In this document: positions 33,773 to 41,919 of the stretch, one piece after another
How positions within the stretch are numbered: position 1 is the first letter of the stretch
Layout: each line of letters opens with the position of its first letter
Origin: DASUAS01 sp963809795
GTDB lineage: Bacteria; Actinomycetota; Acidimicrobiia; IMCC26256; DASPTH01
DNA: 64,000 nucleotides
Assembly (NCBI GenBank): GCA_963809795.1
Contig: CAWELN010000020.1
Coordinates: 62,001-126,000, forward strand
Direction of reading: 5' to 3'
Program-made: the position numbers and the translations under genes
The notes under the pieces: model-generated
Databases searched by the model: none
What the model was told of the DNA's origin: nothing
The model's input: the letters and a program-made list of their open reading frames with translations, nothing else

Positions 33773-34999
33773 ATGGAGCTGCTCTCGGGACTGCGGATCA
33801 TCGAGGGATCGGCGTTCGTGGCCGCCCCCCTCGGCGGGCTGACGCTGGCCCAGCTCGGCGCCGACGTCATCCGGTTCGACACCGTCGGCGGCGGCCTCGA
33901 CTACCGGCGCTGGCCGGTCACCGAGGAGGGGGTCAGCCTCTACTGGGCCGGGTTGAACAAGGGGAAGCGCTCGATCGCCATCGACCTCTCGAACCCCGCG
34001 GGGCGCGAGCTGGCGACGACGCTCATCACCGCGCCCGGTGACGACGCCGGCATCTTCCTCTCCAACTTCCCCGAGTCGGGCTGGTTGGCCGACACCCGGC
34101 TCCGCGAGCGGCGCCCCGACCTCGTGTACCTGAACATCGTCGGCAACCCCGACGAGACGACGGCGGTCGACTACACGGTCAACGCCGCCTCGGGCATCGC
34201 CACCGCCACCGGGCCGGTCGGTTCGCTGTTCCCGGTGAACAACGCGCTCCCGGCGTGGGACATCGCCACCGGGCTCAACGCGGTGATCGGCGTGCTCGCG
34301 GCCGAACGCCACCGTCGCGTCACCGGCGAGGGACAACTGGTGAAGTTGTCGCTGGCCGACGTCGCCTTCACCATGGTCGCCAACCTCGGCTTCCTCGCGC
34401 AGGCCGAGGTCATGCACGAGAATCGGCCGCCGCTCGGCAACGACATGTACGGTGCGTTCGGGCGTGACTTCGCGACACGCGACGGCCGGCGCGTCATGGT
34501 CGTCGCCATCAGCCTCAACCAGTGGCAGACGCTCGTGCGCGCCACCGGGATCGAGGAACACCTGCCAGCCATGGAGCGCGCCTTCGACGCCGACTTCCGC
34601 AAGGAAGAAGACCGCTACCGCGCCCGCGACGGCATCGCCGCGTTGCTGAAGCCGTGGTTCGAGGCCCGCAGCCTCGACGAGGTGCGCAAGGCGCTCGACG
34701 AGCACGGCGTGTGCTGGGGCCCGTACCAGACGTTCACGCAGCTGCTCGACGACGACTGGCGCGCGTCACCCGTGAACCCGGTGTTCGGGGAGATCGAGCA
34801 CCCGGGCATCGGCGCGCTGCTCACGCCGGCATCGCCGTTGCGCTTCCCGGTCGACCCCCCGCTCCCACCCGCGCCCGCGCCCCTGCTGGGCATGCACACC
34901 GACGAGGTGCTCGACCGCGTGCTCGGGCTCTCGCCGAGCGAGATCGGCCGCCTGCACGACGACGGGATCGTGGCCAGCGCGGTGCCGCTCACCGCGTGA
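33773..34999 (+). CDS. mct: class III CoA-transferase, 2-methylfumaryl-CoA isomerase-like
   Basis: 408 residues. MELLSGLRIIEGSAFVAAPL, GGLDYRRWPVTEEGVSLYWA, NKGKRSIAIDLSNP and DYTVNAASGIATATGPVGS match from memory the 2-methylfumaryl-CoA isomerase group (intramolecular mesaconyl-C1/C4 CoA transfer in the 3-hydroxypropionate bicycle of Chloroflexus). The core KLSLADVAFTMVANLGFLAQ supplies the catalytic Asp region. The next gene resembles the hydratase of the following step, which supports the call. It could also be a related CoA-transferase in another mesaconate or aromatic route. Its stop lies in a 56-bp tandem repeat. Confidence 0.65.
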   Translation: MELLSGLRIIEGSAFVAAPLGGLTLAQLGADVIRFDTVGGGLDYRRWPVTEEGVSLYWAGLNKGKRSIAIDLSNPAGRELATTLITAPGDDAGIFLSNFPESGWLADTRLRERRPDLVYLNIVGNPDETTAVDYTVNAASGIATATGPVGSLFPVNNALPAWDIATGLNAVIGVLAAERHRRVTGEGQLVKLSLADVAFTMVANLGFLAQAEVMHENRPPLGNDMYGAFGRDFATRDGRRVMVVAISLNQWQTLVRATGIEEHLPAMERAFDADFRKEEDRYRARDGIAALLKPWFEARSLDEVRKALDEHGVCWGPYQTFTQLLDDDWRASPVNPVFGEIEHPGIGALLTPASPLRFPVDPPLPPAPAPLLGMHTDEVLDRVLGLSPSEIGRLHDDGIVASAVPLTA

Positions 35000-35107
35000 G
35001 CGTGAGCGAGCCGGGTACCCCGGCGAGGAGCGAACGCCCAATGGAGACCGCGTGAGCGTGAGCGAGCCGGGTACCCCGGCGAGGAGCGAACGCCCAATGG
35101 AGACCGC
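34991..35107. repeat. two tandem 56-bp units between the mct-like and meh-like genes
   Basis: accgcgtgag occurs at 34991, 35047 and 35103, so two full 56-bp units and the start of a third are present. Each unit contains the hairpin GCCGGG-TAC-CCCGGC. The first GTGA holds the stop of the upstream gene. Each unit encodes a 19-codon frame from GTG to the TGA that overlaps the next GTG, and the third GTG is the start of the hydratase-like gene. The two genes were presumably once coupled as GTGA. Confidence 0.85.
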
Positions 35108-35938
35108 GTGAGCGCGAGCGGCGCCGAGCCCACGCTCGCCGACGCCGGCTTCGCCGACGTCGCGCGCGCCGCGGTCACGCGCGAGCAGGCCGAACGACTG
35201 GCCGCTTGCATCGACGCCGAGCCGACGGTGCTCGACACCGGCGCGCTCCCGCTGCTGTGGCACTGGGCCGCGTTCCTCCCGCTCGTGCCGACCGCCGCGC
35301 TCGGGCCCGACGGTCACCCGCGCCGGCGCCCCGAGATGGAAGCGTTCCCGCAGCGCATGTGGGTCGGTGGTCGGGTGCACGTCGAGCGACCGCTCGCCCT
35401 CGGCACCGAGGCGGAGCGCGCGTCGCGGATCGTGCGCGCCGAGGTCAAGGACGGTGGCCGCGGCCGGTTCTGGCTCGTCACCGTCGGGCACACGGTGACG
35501 CAACGGGGTGAGCCCTGCATCGAGGAGGAGCAGGACCTCGTGTTCCGGGAGGCGGCGGCGGTGGCCCCGCCCGGCCCCGAGCGCGACGACGCCCCCGATG
35601 CGGCATGGGTCGAGGCCCGGGTCGCCGATCCGGTGCTGCTCTTCCGCTTCTCCGCCGTCACCGCCAATGCCCACCGGATCCACTACGACCACCCGTACGC
35701 GACCGGCGTCGAGGGCTACCCCGATCTGGTCGTGCACGGCCCGCTCACCGCGGTCCTGCTGGCCGACCTCGCCCGCCGCCGGGGCGACCAGGATTGGCAG
35801 TCCGTCTCGTACCGCGCCCGCGCGCCGCACTACGCCAACCGCCGGTTCTGGCTCACCGGCTCCCCGACCGACGACGGCGCCGACCTCGCCGCGGTGCGCG
35901 CCGACCACACCGTCGCGATGACGCTCGAGGTCCGCTGA
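35108..35938 (+). CDS. meh: mesaconyl-CoA hydratase-like hot-dog protein
   Basis: 276 residues of a double hot-dog fold: an N-terminal FAS1-like dehydratase part (LPLLWHWAAFLPLVPTAALG, then RMWVGGRVHVERPLALGTEA) and a C-terminal MaoC part with RIHYDHPYATGVEGYPDLVV, in which Asp and His carry out hydration. This resembles mesaconyl-C4-CoA hydratase, which acts after the CoA-shifting isomerase. Pairing with the upstream gene supports the assignment. No beta-methylmalyl-CoA lyase or dehydratase is seen nearby, so a complete bicycle is not implied. The GTG at 35108 comes from the duplicated unit. Confidence 0.65.
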   Translation: MSASGAEPTLADAGFADVARAAVTREQAERLAACIDAEPTVLDTGALPLLWHWAAFLPLVPTAALGPDGHPRRRPEMEAFPQRMWVGGRVHVERPLALGTEAERASRIVRAEVKDGGRGRFWLVTVGHTVTQRGEPCIEEEQDLVFREAAAVAPPGPERDDAPDAAWVEARVADPVLLFRFSAVTANAHRIHYDHPYATGVEGYPDLVVHGPLTAVLLADLARRRGDQDWQSVSYRARAPHYANRRFWLTGSPTDDGADLAAVRADHTVAMTLEVR

Positions 35939-36032
35939 GGCCCGTCGTCGCGCTCGCGGTCGAAGAGGGTGCGCGGAGTCGGTACGATCGCGGGAGGTCA
36001 GACAGGCGCAACTCCTTCCGGAGGCGACGCCG

Positions 36033-36464
36033 ATGGCACACACCGGTCGAACGACGCGGCTGTCGCTGGCGGCTCTGGTCGTCGGCGACGCGGTGCTCGC
36101 CGGGGTCGCGCTCGGCTTCGTCGCCGACCGGGGGCCCGACCACGCGTCGCGCCGTGAGACCGTCGTCGTCACCACCACGCCCTCGCCGGTTCCGGCCGCC
36201 GACGGGAACGGCGCCTCGCCCGCCGGCGTCGTCGCGGCCACGAACACGATCCCGCCGCCGAGCCCGACCACCACCAGCCTGCCGGCGCCCGACCCCAGCA
36301 GCACCACGCGCGCGACCACCACGTCGTCGGTGCCGGCCGAGGTCGCGGAGACTCCCTCCTCCACCACGACCGCCCCGCCGGACACCACCGCGCCGACCTC
36401 CACGACCCTCGCGCCGGAACCGACCACGCCGACGGCGGCGCAGGGCGGCGACCTCAGCGGGTGA
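36033..36464 (+). CDS. membrane-anchored Thr/Pro-rich protein
   Basis: 143 residues. The N-terminus MAHTGRTTRLSLAALVVGD leads into a hydrophobic helix (LVVGDAVLAGVALGFV), then a Thr/Ser/Pro/Ala tail to the end (TTTPSPVPAADGNG, TTTSLPAPDPSSTT). The first residues are positive, so the tail is expected outside. It parallels the gene at 3446. The function is unknown; a cell-wall-spanning stalk is possible. There is no obvious Shine-Dalgarno; GGAGGCGACGCCG lies just before the start. Confidence 0.6.
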   Translation: MAHTGRTTRLSLAALVVGDAVLAGVALGFVADRGPDHASRRETVVVTTTPSPVPAADGNGASPAGVVAATNTIPPPSPTTTSLPAPDPSSTTRATTTSSVPAEVAETPSSTTTAPPDTTAPTSTTLAPEPTTPTAAQGGDLSG

Positions 36465-37866
36465 GCAACGTGGTGAGCTCCGCGTGGGACGGGCCGGGCA
36501 AGGGATCGGCGGGCGCGCCGGCGAGCTCGCGCACCCGATCGGCGAGACCCGGCCGGGCGAGCACGCCGGCACGCGAGTCGTAGAGCGCGATCGTCTCGAG
36601 GAACGACCGGAAGACGTCGGGGTCGAGTCCCGACGCGGCGGCGAACGCCTCGCCGAGCAGCCACTCCTCGTCGTCGGTCTCGTACGGGTGACCCTCGCGG
36701 TGCGCCTCGATCTCGGCGAGACGGTGACGGTCGAAGTGGAGGGTCTCCCGCACGAACGGCGCGACGCGCTCGCGCGTCATGTCGTCCCATGCCAGGGCGA
36801 CGCCGAGCGCGTCAGCAAGGTCGTGCTCGCGCACGAGGTCGCGCAACGCCTCCGCGTGGATCAACCCGATGGTGCACCCCCGACCGATCGACGGGTTCGT
36901 ACACGCCGACGCATCCCCGATCGGGACGAGGCCGGTGGCCACCGGGACACCGTCGACGACGAAGTCGCGCTGACGGTCCTCGATGCCGGCCATCACCGCC
37001 ACGTCGGTGATCGGCTCGGCGTCGATCCAGTGCGCGACCAGTGGGAACAGCCGGACGACCTCCGACCACGTGTCGACGTCGCGGCACCGCCGGACCGGGG
37101 TGTCGCGTGCGCTGGCGATGAGTCCCACGCCCCACGTGCCGTTGTCGGCCGGCAGCGTGAGCGTGGACACCGACTCGTACGCTTGCAGCGGCGGCCCGAA
37201 GAGGGGCGGCATGGACCCGTCGGCCGACCGGAAGTGCCGGGCGAAGTACACGAAGCCGCAGTCGTCCCGCCGCTCGCGCACCGGACGGGCGCCGACGGCG
37301 TCGAGCCACGCCGGTACCGCCGACCGCCGGCCGCCGGCGTCCACGACCAGGTCGGCGCGGTGCTCGGTGCCGTCGTCGGTCACGACCCCCGTGACGTGCG
37401 GCGCCGCGCTCGCGCGCGCGTCGGCGGTGAGGACCCCGCGCACCGCGACGCCGCGGTGCACCGTGACGCCCGGCGTGGTGGCCGCGACCCGCTCGACGAC
37501 GGCTTCGACCATCGGCCGCCGCCCGGTCAACGACTGGTGGCGCTGGTCGCCGTCGCGCCGCCCGCCGCTCACCTGCTCGGGCACGGCTTCCAGCGGGTTG
37601 AAGCGCAGCGCGCCGTCGGCGTCGAGCGCCGCCGCCACCGCCGGCAGGTCACGTTCGACGATGTCACGGAAGCGGGGCAGGAAGTAGTGGATCATCCGGA
37701 ACTGGTTGACCCCGCGACGCGACCAGTCGTTCCACGCCGCGTCGGCCGAGCGGGGCGGCGGCTCGGGATCGCGTTCGAGCACCGTGACCGAGTGCCCGTC
37801 GGCGGCGAGCAGCATCGCCGAGCAGTGGCCCACGAGCCCGCCACCGACGACGACGATCTCGGCCAT
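36454..37866 (-). CDS. FAD-dependent oxidoreductase (aromatic/styrene monooxygenase-like)
   Basis: 470 residues from the ATG at 37866, whose context TGATG overlaps the stop of the SDR gene. The N-terminal dinucleotide-binding motif is VVVGGGLVGHCSAMLLAADG. The region RRGVNQFRMIHYFLPRFRDI follows, and the FAD-contact GDASACTNPSIGRGC lies near residue 330. These fit the group A flavoprotein monooxygenase superfamily, yet the sequence is closest in style to FAD-binding proteins of unknown substrate found in catabolic clusters. It is probably coupled to the SDR. Confidence 0.75.
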   Translation of the reverse strand: MAEIVVVGGGLVGHCSAMLLAADGHSVTVLERDPEPPPRSADAAWNDWSRRGVNQFRMIHYFLPRFRDIVERDLPAVAAALDADGALRFNPLEAVPEQVSGGRRDGDQRHQSLTGRRPMVEAVVERVAATTPGVTVHRGVAVRGVLTADARASAAPHVTGVVTDDGTEHRADLVVDAGGRRSAVPAWLDAVGARPVRERRDDCGFVYFARHFRSADGSMPPLFGPPLQAYESVSTLTLPADNGTWGVGLIASARDTPVRRCRDVDTWSEVVRLFPLVAHWIDAEPITDVAVMAGIEDRQRDFVVDGVPVATGLVPIGDASACTNPSIGRGCTIGLIHAEALRDLVREHDLADALGVALAWDDMTRERVAPFVRETLHFDRHRLAEIEAHREGHPYETDDEEWLLGEAFAAASGLDPDVFRSFLETIALYDSRAGVLARPGLADRVRELAGAPADPLPGPSHAELTTLLTR

Positions 37867-38720
37867 CAGCCGTCCGCCGCCCCGGGGATCGCCCCGGGCC
37901 CGTGCATCATCACGACGACCTCGCCGTAGTCGGGCCCGCTCCGCAGGGAGTTCCCGCCGTCGATGTTGAGGATCTGCCCGGTGACCCACTTCGACTCGGG
38001 GCCGAGCAGGAAGCGCACGACGTTGGCGACGTCCTCGGGCGCGCCGACGTCACCGAGCGGGGTGTTCTCCATGTAGCTCGCGTAGGTGGAACCGTCACGC
38101 GAGATGTTCTCCATGATCTCGGTCGTGATGAACCCGGGCCGGACCGCGTTGAAGCGCACGCCCAGCGCGCCGTACTCGTCGGCCGCGTTGCGCACCACCT
38201 GCTCGAGCGCGCCCTTCCCCGCGGTGTAGCCGGTGAAGTACCGGTGGGTGGTGGCGCCCGCGAACGACGACATGCCGACGAAGGACCCCTTGGACTCGAC
38301 GAGGAGCGGAATCGAGTGCTTGGCGGTGAGGAACGTCCCGGTGGCGTTGAGCAGCAGCACGCGCTCGAAGTCCTCGACCGTCTGCAGTCCGAGCGGCGCC
38401 AGGCCGCCGCCACCACCGGCGTTGGCGACGACGCCGTCGAGGGTGCCGGTCGGCTCGGCGGCGGCCGCCATGATGCGCTTGACGTCGTCCTCCTCGGTGA
38501 CGTCGCCGATCACGTAGCGCACGCTGCCGCCGTGCTCCGCGGCCTGCTCGATCTTCTCGACCGACGCGCTCAGCGTCGCCTCGGTGCGCCCGCAGATCGT
38601 GACCGCGGCGCCGTCGGCGGCGGCCACCCGCGCGCAGGCGGCGCCGATCCCGGTGCCGCCGCCGGTGACGAGCACCCCGCAGCCCTCCAGGCCACCCGTG
38701 GGCTTCAGCTGTGCAGGCAT
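37866..38720 (-). CDS. short-chain dehydrogenase/reductase
   Basis: 284 residues with a good GGGGAG site before the ATG at 38720. The cofactor motif is TGGGTGIG (19-26), NAG is in VANAGGGGG, and the catalytic Tyr165 and Lys169 are in YTAGK. The active-site Ser is in the MSSFAG stretch. It is a typical 3-oxoacyl or alcohol SDR with NAD(H). The stop overlaps the FAD-oxidoreductase start, so the two are translationally coupled and probably act in sequence. Confidence 0.85.
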   Translation of the reverse strand: MPAQLKPTGGLEGCGVLVTGGGTGIGAACARVAAADGAAVTICGRTEATLSASVEKIEQAAEHGGSVRYVIGDVTEEDDVKRIMAAAAEPTGTLDGVVANAGGGGGLAPLGLQTVEDFERVLLLNATGTFLTAKHSIPLLVESKGSFVGMSSFAGATTHRYFTGYTAGKGALEQVVRNAADEYGALGVRFNAVRPGFITTEIMENISRDGSTYASYMENTPLGDVGAPEDVANVVRFLLGPESKWVTGQILNIDGGNSLRSGPDYGEVVVMMHGPGAIPGAADG

Positions 38721-38855
38721 CGCACTCCCCCGATCGTTCCGTCCACGTTCCGGCGTCGTTCGTGCGTGACATGCACGCATCAGTGACGCCAGAAAGTAGT
38801 GGGTTCACAGGGACCGGCGGTAGGTTCGCCGGGCCGTCGAGCACGAGGAGCGATC

Positions 38856-40538
38856 GTGGCCGAGTCCAGCGGGCGCCTGCTGCCGCAGGTGACCGAGCGC
38901 AACGAGTTCTTCTGGACGTCGGGCGCCGACGGCAAGCTCCGCTTCCAGCGCTGCACCGAGTGCGGGCAGCTGCGCCACCCGCCGGGCCCGGTGTGCGCCT
39001 CCTGCCTCTCGACCGACTGGGCACCGGCCGCGGTCTCCGGGCGCGCGGTCGTCGCCGGCTTCACGGTCAACGAGCACACGTGGATCCCCACGTTCCCGCC
39101 GCCGTACGTGATCGCGATCGTGGCCATCGAGGAGGACGACCGCGTCCGGCTCACCACCAACATCGTCAACTGCGACCCCGCCGACGTGCACGTCGGGATG
39201 AAGGTGCAGGTGCGGTTCGAGCACGACGACGACGTGTGGATCCCCCTGTTCGAGCCCACCGGCGACCCCGAGAAGGGCCCGTTCCCCGCCACCGACCCCA
39301 AGAGCCACGACGCCCGGCCGATGCCGAAGGGGGCCGACAAGTTCGAGGACCACGTCGCCGTCACCGGCATCGGCATGTCGCAGGTCGGTCGCCGGCTGAT
39401 GGTCGACCCCATCACGCTGACCGTCGCCGCCGCCACGCAGGCGATCGAGGACGCCGGCCTCCGGCCGGAGGACATCGACGGCATGTCCACGTACCCCGGC
39501 CCCGGCATCGGGGTCGGCATGTCGGAGGGCGGTGTCAACGCGCTCGAGGAGATCCTGCGGTTGCGGCCGTCGTGGATCAACAGCGGCATCGAGCTGCCGG
39601 GCCAGGGCGGTGCCGTGATCGCGGCGATGCTCGCAGTGGCGGGCGGCCTGTGCAACCACGTGCTGTGCTTCCGCACGGTGTGGGAGTCGAGTTACGCGGC
39701 GCAGCAGCGCGCGGCGCAGAACGACCGCGCCTCGAGCAACATGCTCGCGCTGCAGGAGTCGCCGCGCATCGGTGGTGACATGCAGTGGCGCATGCCGTAC
39801 GGCGCGTCGTCGGCCGGCAATTGGATCGCGATGCACGCGTCGGCCCACTTCGACAAGTACGGGACGACGCGCGAGACCCTCGGTTGGATCGCGTTGAACG
39901 CGCGTGCGAACGCGGCCCGCACACCGTGGGCGATCTACAAGGAACCGCTCACGATGGACGACTACCTGAATGCGCGCATGATCACGACGCCGTTCGGGCT
40001 CTACGACTGCGACGTCCCGTGCGACGGCTCGGTCGCGGTGATCGTGTCGCGCAAGGACCGCGCCCGCGACCTGAGGCAGAAGCCGGTGCACCTCGAGGCC
40101 GTGGGCACCCAGCTCACCGAACGCTGGAGCTGGGACCAGGGCACCCTCGACCACGAGCCGCTCGTCACCGGGCCCGCCGCGCACCTCTGGACCCGCACCG
40201 ATCTGCGGCCCGCCGACATCGACCTGGCCCAGCTCTACGACGGCTTCTCGTTCAATTGCCTCTCGTGGCTCGAGGCGCTCGGCTTCTGCGGCGAGGGCGA
40301 GGCGAAGGACTTCCTCGACGGCGGCAAGAACATCGCTCTCGACGGCATGCTGCCGCTCAACACCCACGGTGGCCAGCTCTCGTCCGGCCGCCTGCACGGG
40401 TTCGGCTTCATCCACGAGGCGATCACCCAGCTGCGCGGCGCGGCCGGCGAGCGGCAGGTCGCCAATGCCGAGACCGCGGTCGTGAGCAACGGCGGCGGCG
40501 CGCCCGGCGGAGTCTTCCTCTTCACCGCGGCGCGCTGA
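38856..40538 (+). CDS. DUF35 OB-fold/SCP2-thiolase (Ltp-type) fusion protein
   Basis: 560 residues from GTG at 38856 with AGGAG upstream. The N-terminal DUF35 part has a zinc ribbon C33-x2-C36 ... C47-x2-C50 (FQRCTECGQLRHPP, CASCLS) and an OB-fold. A thiolase-like domain starts near residue 165 (VTGIGMSQVGRRLMVDPITL) and ends GGGAPGGVFLFTAAR. A histidine in NTHGGQLSSGR is present, but no clear nucleophilic cysteine is found. In the steroid side-chain pathway Ltp2 and a DUF35 protein (ChsH2) form an aldolase complex from separate genes; here both are fused. A retro-aldol or thiolase role in side-chain degradation is the best guess. Confidence 0.8.
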   Translation: MAESSGRLLPQVTERNEFFWTSGADGKLRFQRCTECGQLRHPPGPVCASCLSTDWAPAAVSGRAVVAGFTVNEHTWIPTFPPPYVIAIVAIEEDDRVRLTTNIVNCDPADVHVGMKVQVRFEHDDDVWIPLFEPTGDPEKGPFPATDPKSHDARPMPKGADKFEDHVAVTGIGMSQVGRRLMVDPITLTVAAATQAIEDAGLRPEDIDGMSTYPGPGIGVGMSEGGVNALEEILRLRPSWINSGIELPGQGGAVIAAMLAVAGGLCNHVLCFRTVWESSYAAQQRAAQNDRASSNMLALQESPRIGGDMQWRMPYGASSAGNWIAMHASAHFDKYGTTRETLGWIALNARANAARTPWAIYKEPLTMDDYLNARMITTPFGLYDCDVPCDGSVAVIVSRKDRARDLRQKPVHLEAVGTQLTERWSWDQGTLDHEPLVTGPAAHLWTRTDLRPADIDLAQLYDGFSFNCLSWLEALGFCGEGEAKDFLDGGKNIALDGMLPLNTHGGQLSSGRLHGFGFIHEAITQLRGAAGERQVANAETAVVSNGGGAPGGVFLFTAAR

Positions 40539-40548
40539 GCGCTCCCCC

Positions 40549-41271
40549 GTGCACGTCTCGGTGGCGGACTGGTTCGTCATCGCGACGGCCGTCGCGCTGG
40601 CCGCGACGGTGCAGGGCGTCGTCGGGTTCGGCGGCAACCTGCTCGCGGTCCCGGTCGTCGCGCTGGTGGTGCCGGCGGCGCTGCCGGGCGCGATGGTGCT
40701 CCCGAGCTTCCCGATGGTCGTGACCATGGCGGTCACCGAGCGCGCCCACGTCGACTGGCGGGGCAACTGGTTCCTGCTGCTCGGACGCCTCCCGGGCACC
40801 GCGCTCGGGGTCGCGGTGGTCGCGCTCGTCTCGAGCGACGTGCTCGCGGTGGTGATCGGTTCGGTCGTGATCGTCGCCGTCCTGGTGAGCCTGCTGGCCG
40901 CGCACCTCCACCCGGGCGTGAACCCGGCCACCGCGACCGGTGCCGGCGTCGCGGTCGGCGTGATGGGCACCGCGGCGGCGATCGAGGGACCACCGCTCGC
41001 CCTGCTGTACCAGAACGATCCGCCCCCCGTCCTGCGGTCGACGCTCGCCACCCAGTTCACGATCGGCACGCTCGTGACGCTGGTGGGGCTGACCATCGGC
41101 TCCCAGCTGCAGGGGTGGCAGGTGCTCCTCGGGCTGTCGCTCATGCCGAGCTACGGCCTCGGGCTCCTCCTCAGCCTGCCGATCCGGCCGCACCTGCACG
41201 GGCGGAACCTGCGACCCGCGGTCCTCGGCATCGCCGGCCTCGCCGGCGTGCTCGCCATCGTGCGCGCCTGA
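40549..41271 (+). CDS. TauE/SafE-family sulfite/organic anion exporter-like protein
   Basis: 240 residues, eight or so hydrophobic segments, starting VADWFVIATAVALAATVQGV. The VQGVVGFGGNLLAVPVVAL repeat unit and the second-half counterpart (GVMGTAAAIEGPPLALLYQN) are characteristic of the TauE/SafE inverted repeat. It exports sulfite, sulfoacetate or similar anions in characterised relatives. It is ten bases from the DUF35-thiolase stop, so likely co-transcribed. The substrate is not known. Confidence 0.75.
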   Translation: MHVSVADWFVIATAVALAATVQGVVGFGGNLLAVPVVALVVPAALPGAMVLPSFPMVVTMAVTERAHVDWRGNWFLLLGRLPGTALGVAVVALVSSDVLAVVIGSVVIVAVLVSLLAAHLHPGVNPATATGAGVAVGVMGTAAAIEGPPLALLYQNDPPPVLRSTLATQFTIGTLVTLVGLTIGSQLQGWQVLLGLSLMPSYGLGLLLSLPIRPHLHGRNLRPAVLGIAGLAGVLAIVRA

Positions 41272-41294
41272 GCGCTCGATCCCTGCTGTCGGGG

Positions 41295-41888
41295 TCAGGC
41301 GACCGTGAGCAGGTCGTCGAGCTCGGCGACGGTCACCACGTCGGCCTGACGCGGGAACACCTTGCCGAGCAGCACGTCGTGCACCTCGGCGTCGAAGTCG
41401 GCGCAGCCGTCGGCAAGGACGATGATCCGGTAGTCGCGATCGGCGGCGTCACGCACCGTCGACAGCACGACACCGCTCGTGCTGATCCCGGCGAGCACCA
41501 CGGTGGAGATCCCGCGCTTGCGGAGCTGCTCGTCGAGGTCGGTCGTCGAGAACGCGCCGACCCGGGTCTTGCGCACGACGATGTCGCCCGGCTCCGGAGC
41601 CAGGCGGTCGTGCACCGCGGTGGCCGGCGAGTCGACGTGGTTCACGCGCCCCTCGGCCAGGCGGGCGAAGATCTTGTTGGTCGGCGGCACCGCGTCGTAG
41701 TCGGCGTCGTCGAAGGCCACCCGCACGTACCCCACTGCCATCCCCCGGGCGCGCGCGGTCGCGATGGCGCCGGCCACCCGGTCGAGCAGCGCCTCGGCGT
41801 CGGCCACCCGTTCGACGATGCCGGGCTGGAAGTCCATCACCAGCAGGACCGCGTGCTCGATGTCGACCGGTGCCATGTCCTCGCTCAT
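41295..41888 (-). CDS. isochorismatase-family cysteine-hydrolase homologue with Cys to Ser change
   Basis: 197 residues from the ATG at 41888. Asp19 in LLVMDFQPG and a Lys in VVRKTRVGAF represent two of the three catalytic residues. The third site, normally Cys in a GxxTxxCV context, reads GISTSGVVLST, so Ser or another residue occupies the Cys position. It may be an inactive or altered enzyme. The start is supported by TACAGT seven bases upstream; the longer frame to 41897 is then excluded. It hydrolyses amides or vinyl ethers if active. Confidence 0.75.
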   Translation of the reverse strand: MSEDMAPVDIEHAVLLVMDFQPGIVERVADAEALLDRVAGAIATARARGMAVGYVRVAFDDADYDAVPPTNKIFARLAEGRVNHVDSPATAVHDRLAPEPGDIVVRKTRVGAFSTTDLDEQLRKRGISTVVLAGISTSGVVLSTVRDAADRDYRIIVLADGCADFDAEVHDVLLGKVFPRQADVVTVAELDDLLTVA

Positions 41889-41895
41889 GACGCGC

Positions 41896-41901
41896 ACTGT
41901 A
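41896..41901 (-). promoter_or_regulatory. -10 box TACAGT of the isochorismatase-like gene
   Basis: TACAGT on the minus strand ends seven bases before the ATG at 41888. No Shine-Dalgarno lies between. Confidence 0.5.
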
Positions 41902-41919
41902 CGGCGCGTCGTCCCCGGT

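Noticed and set aside
35605..37929. 774-residue open frame on the plus strand
   Set aside because: Arg/Pro/Ala-rich shadow of the minus-strand FAD oxidoreductase and of the hydratase-like and Thr-rich genes; it has no domain.
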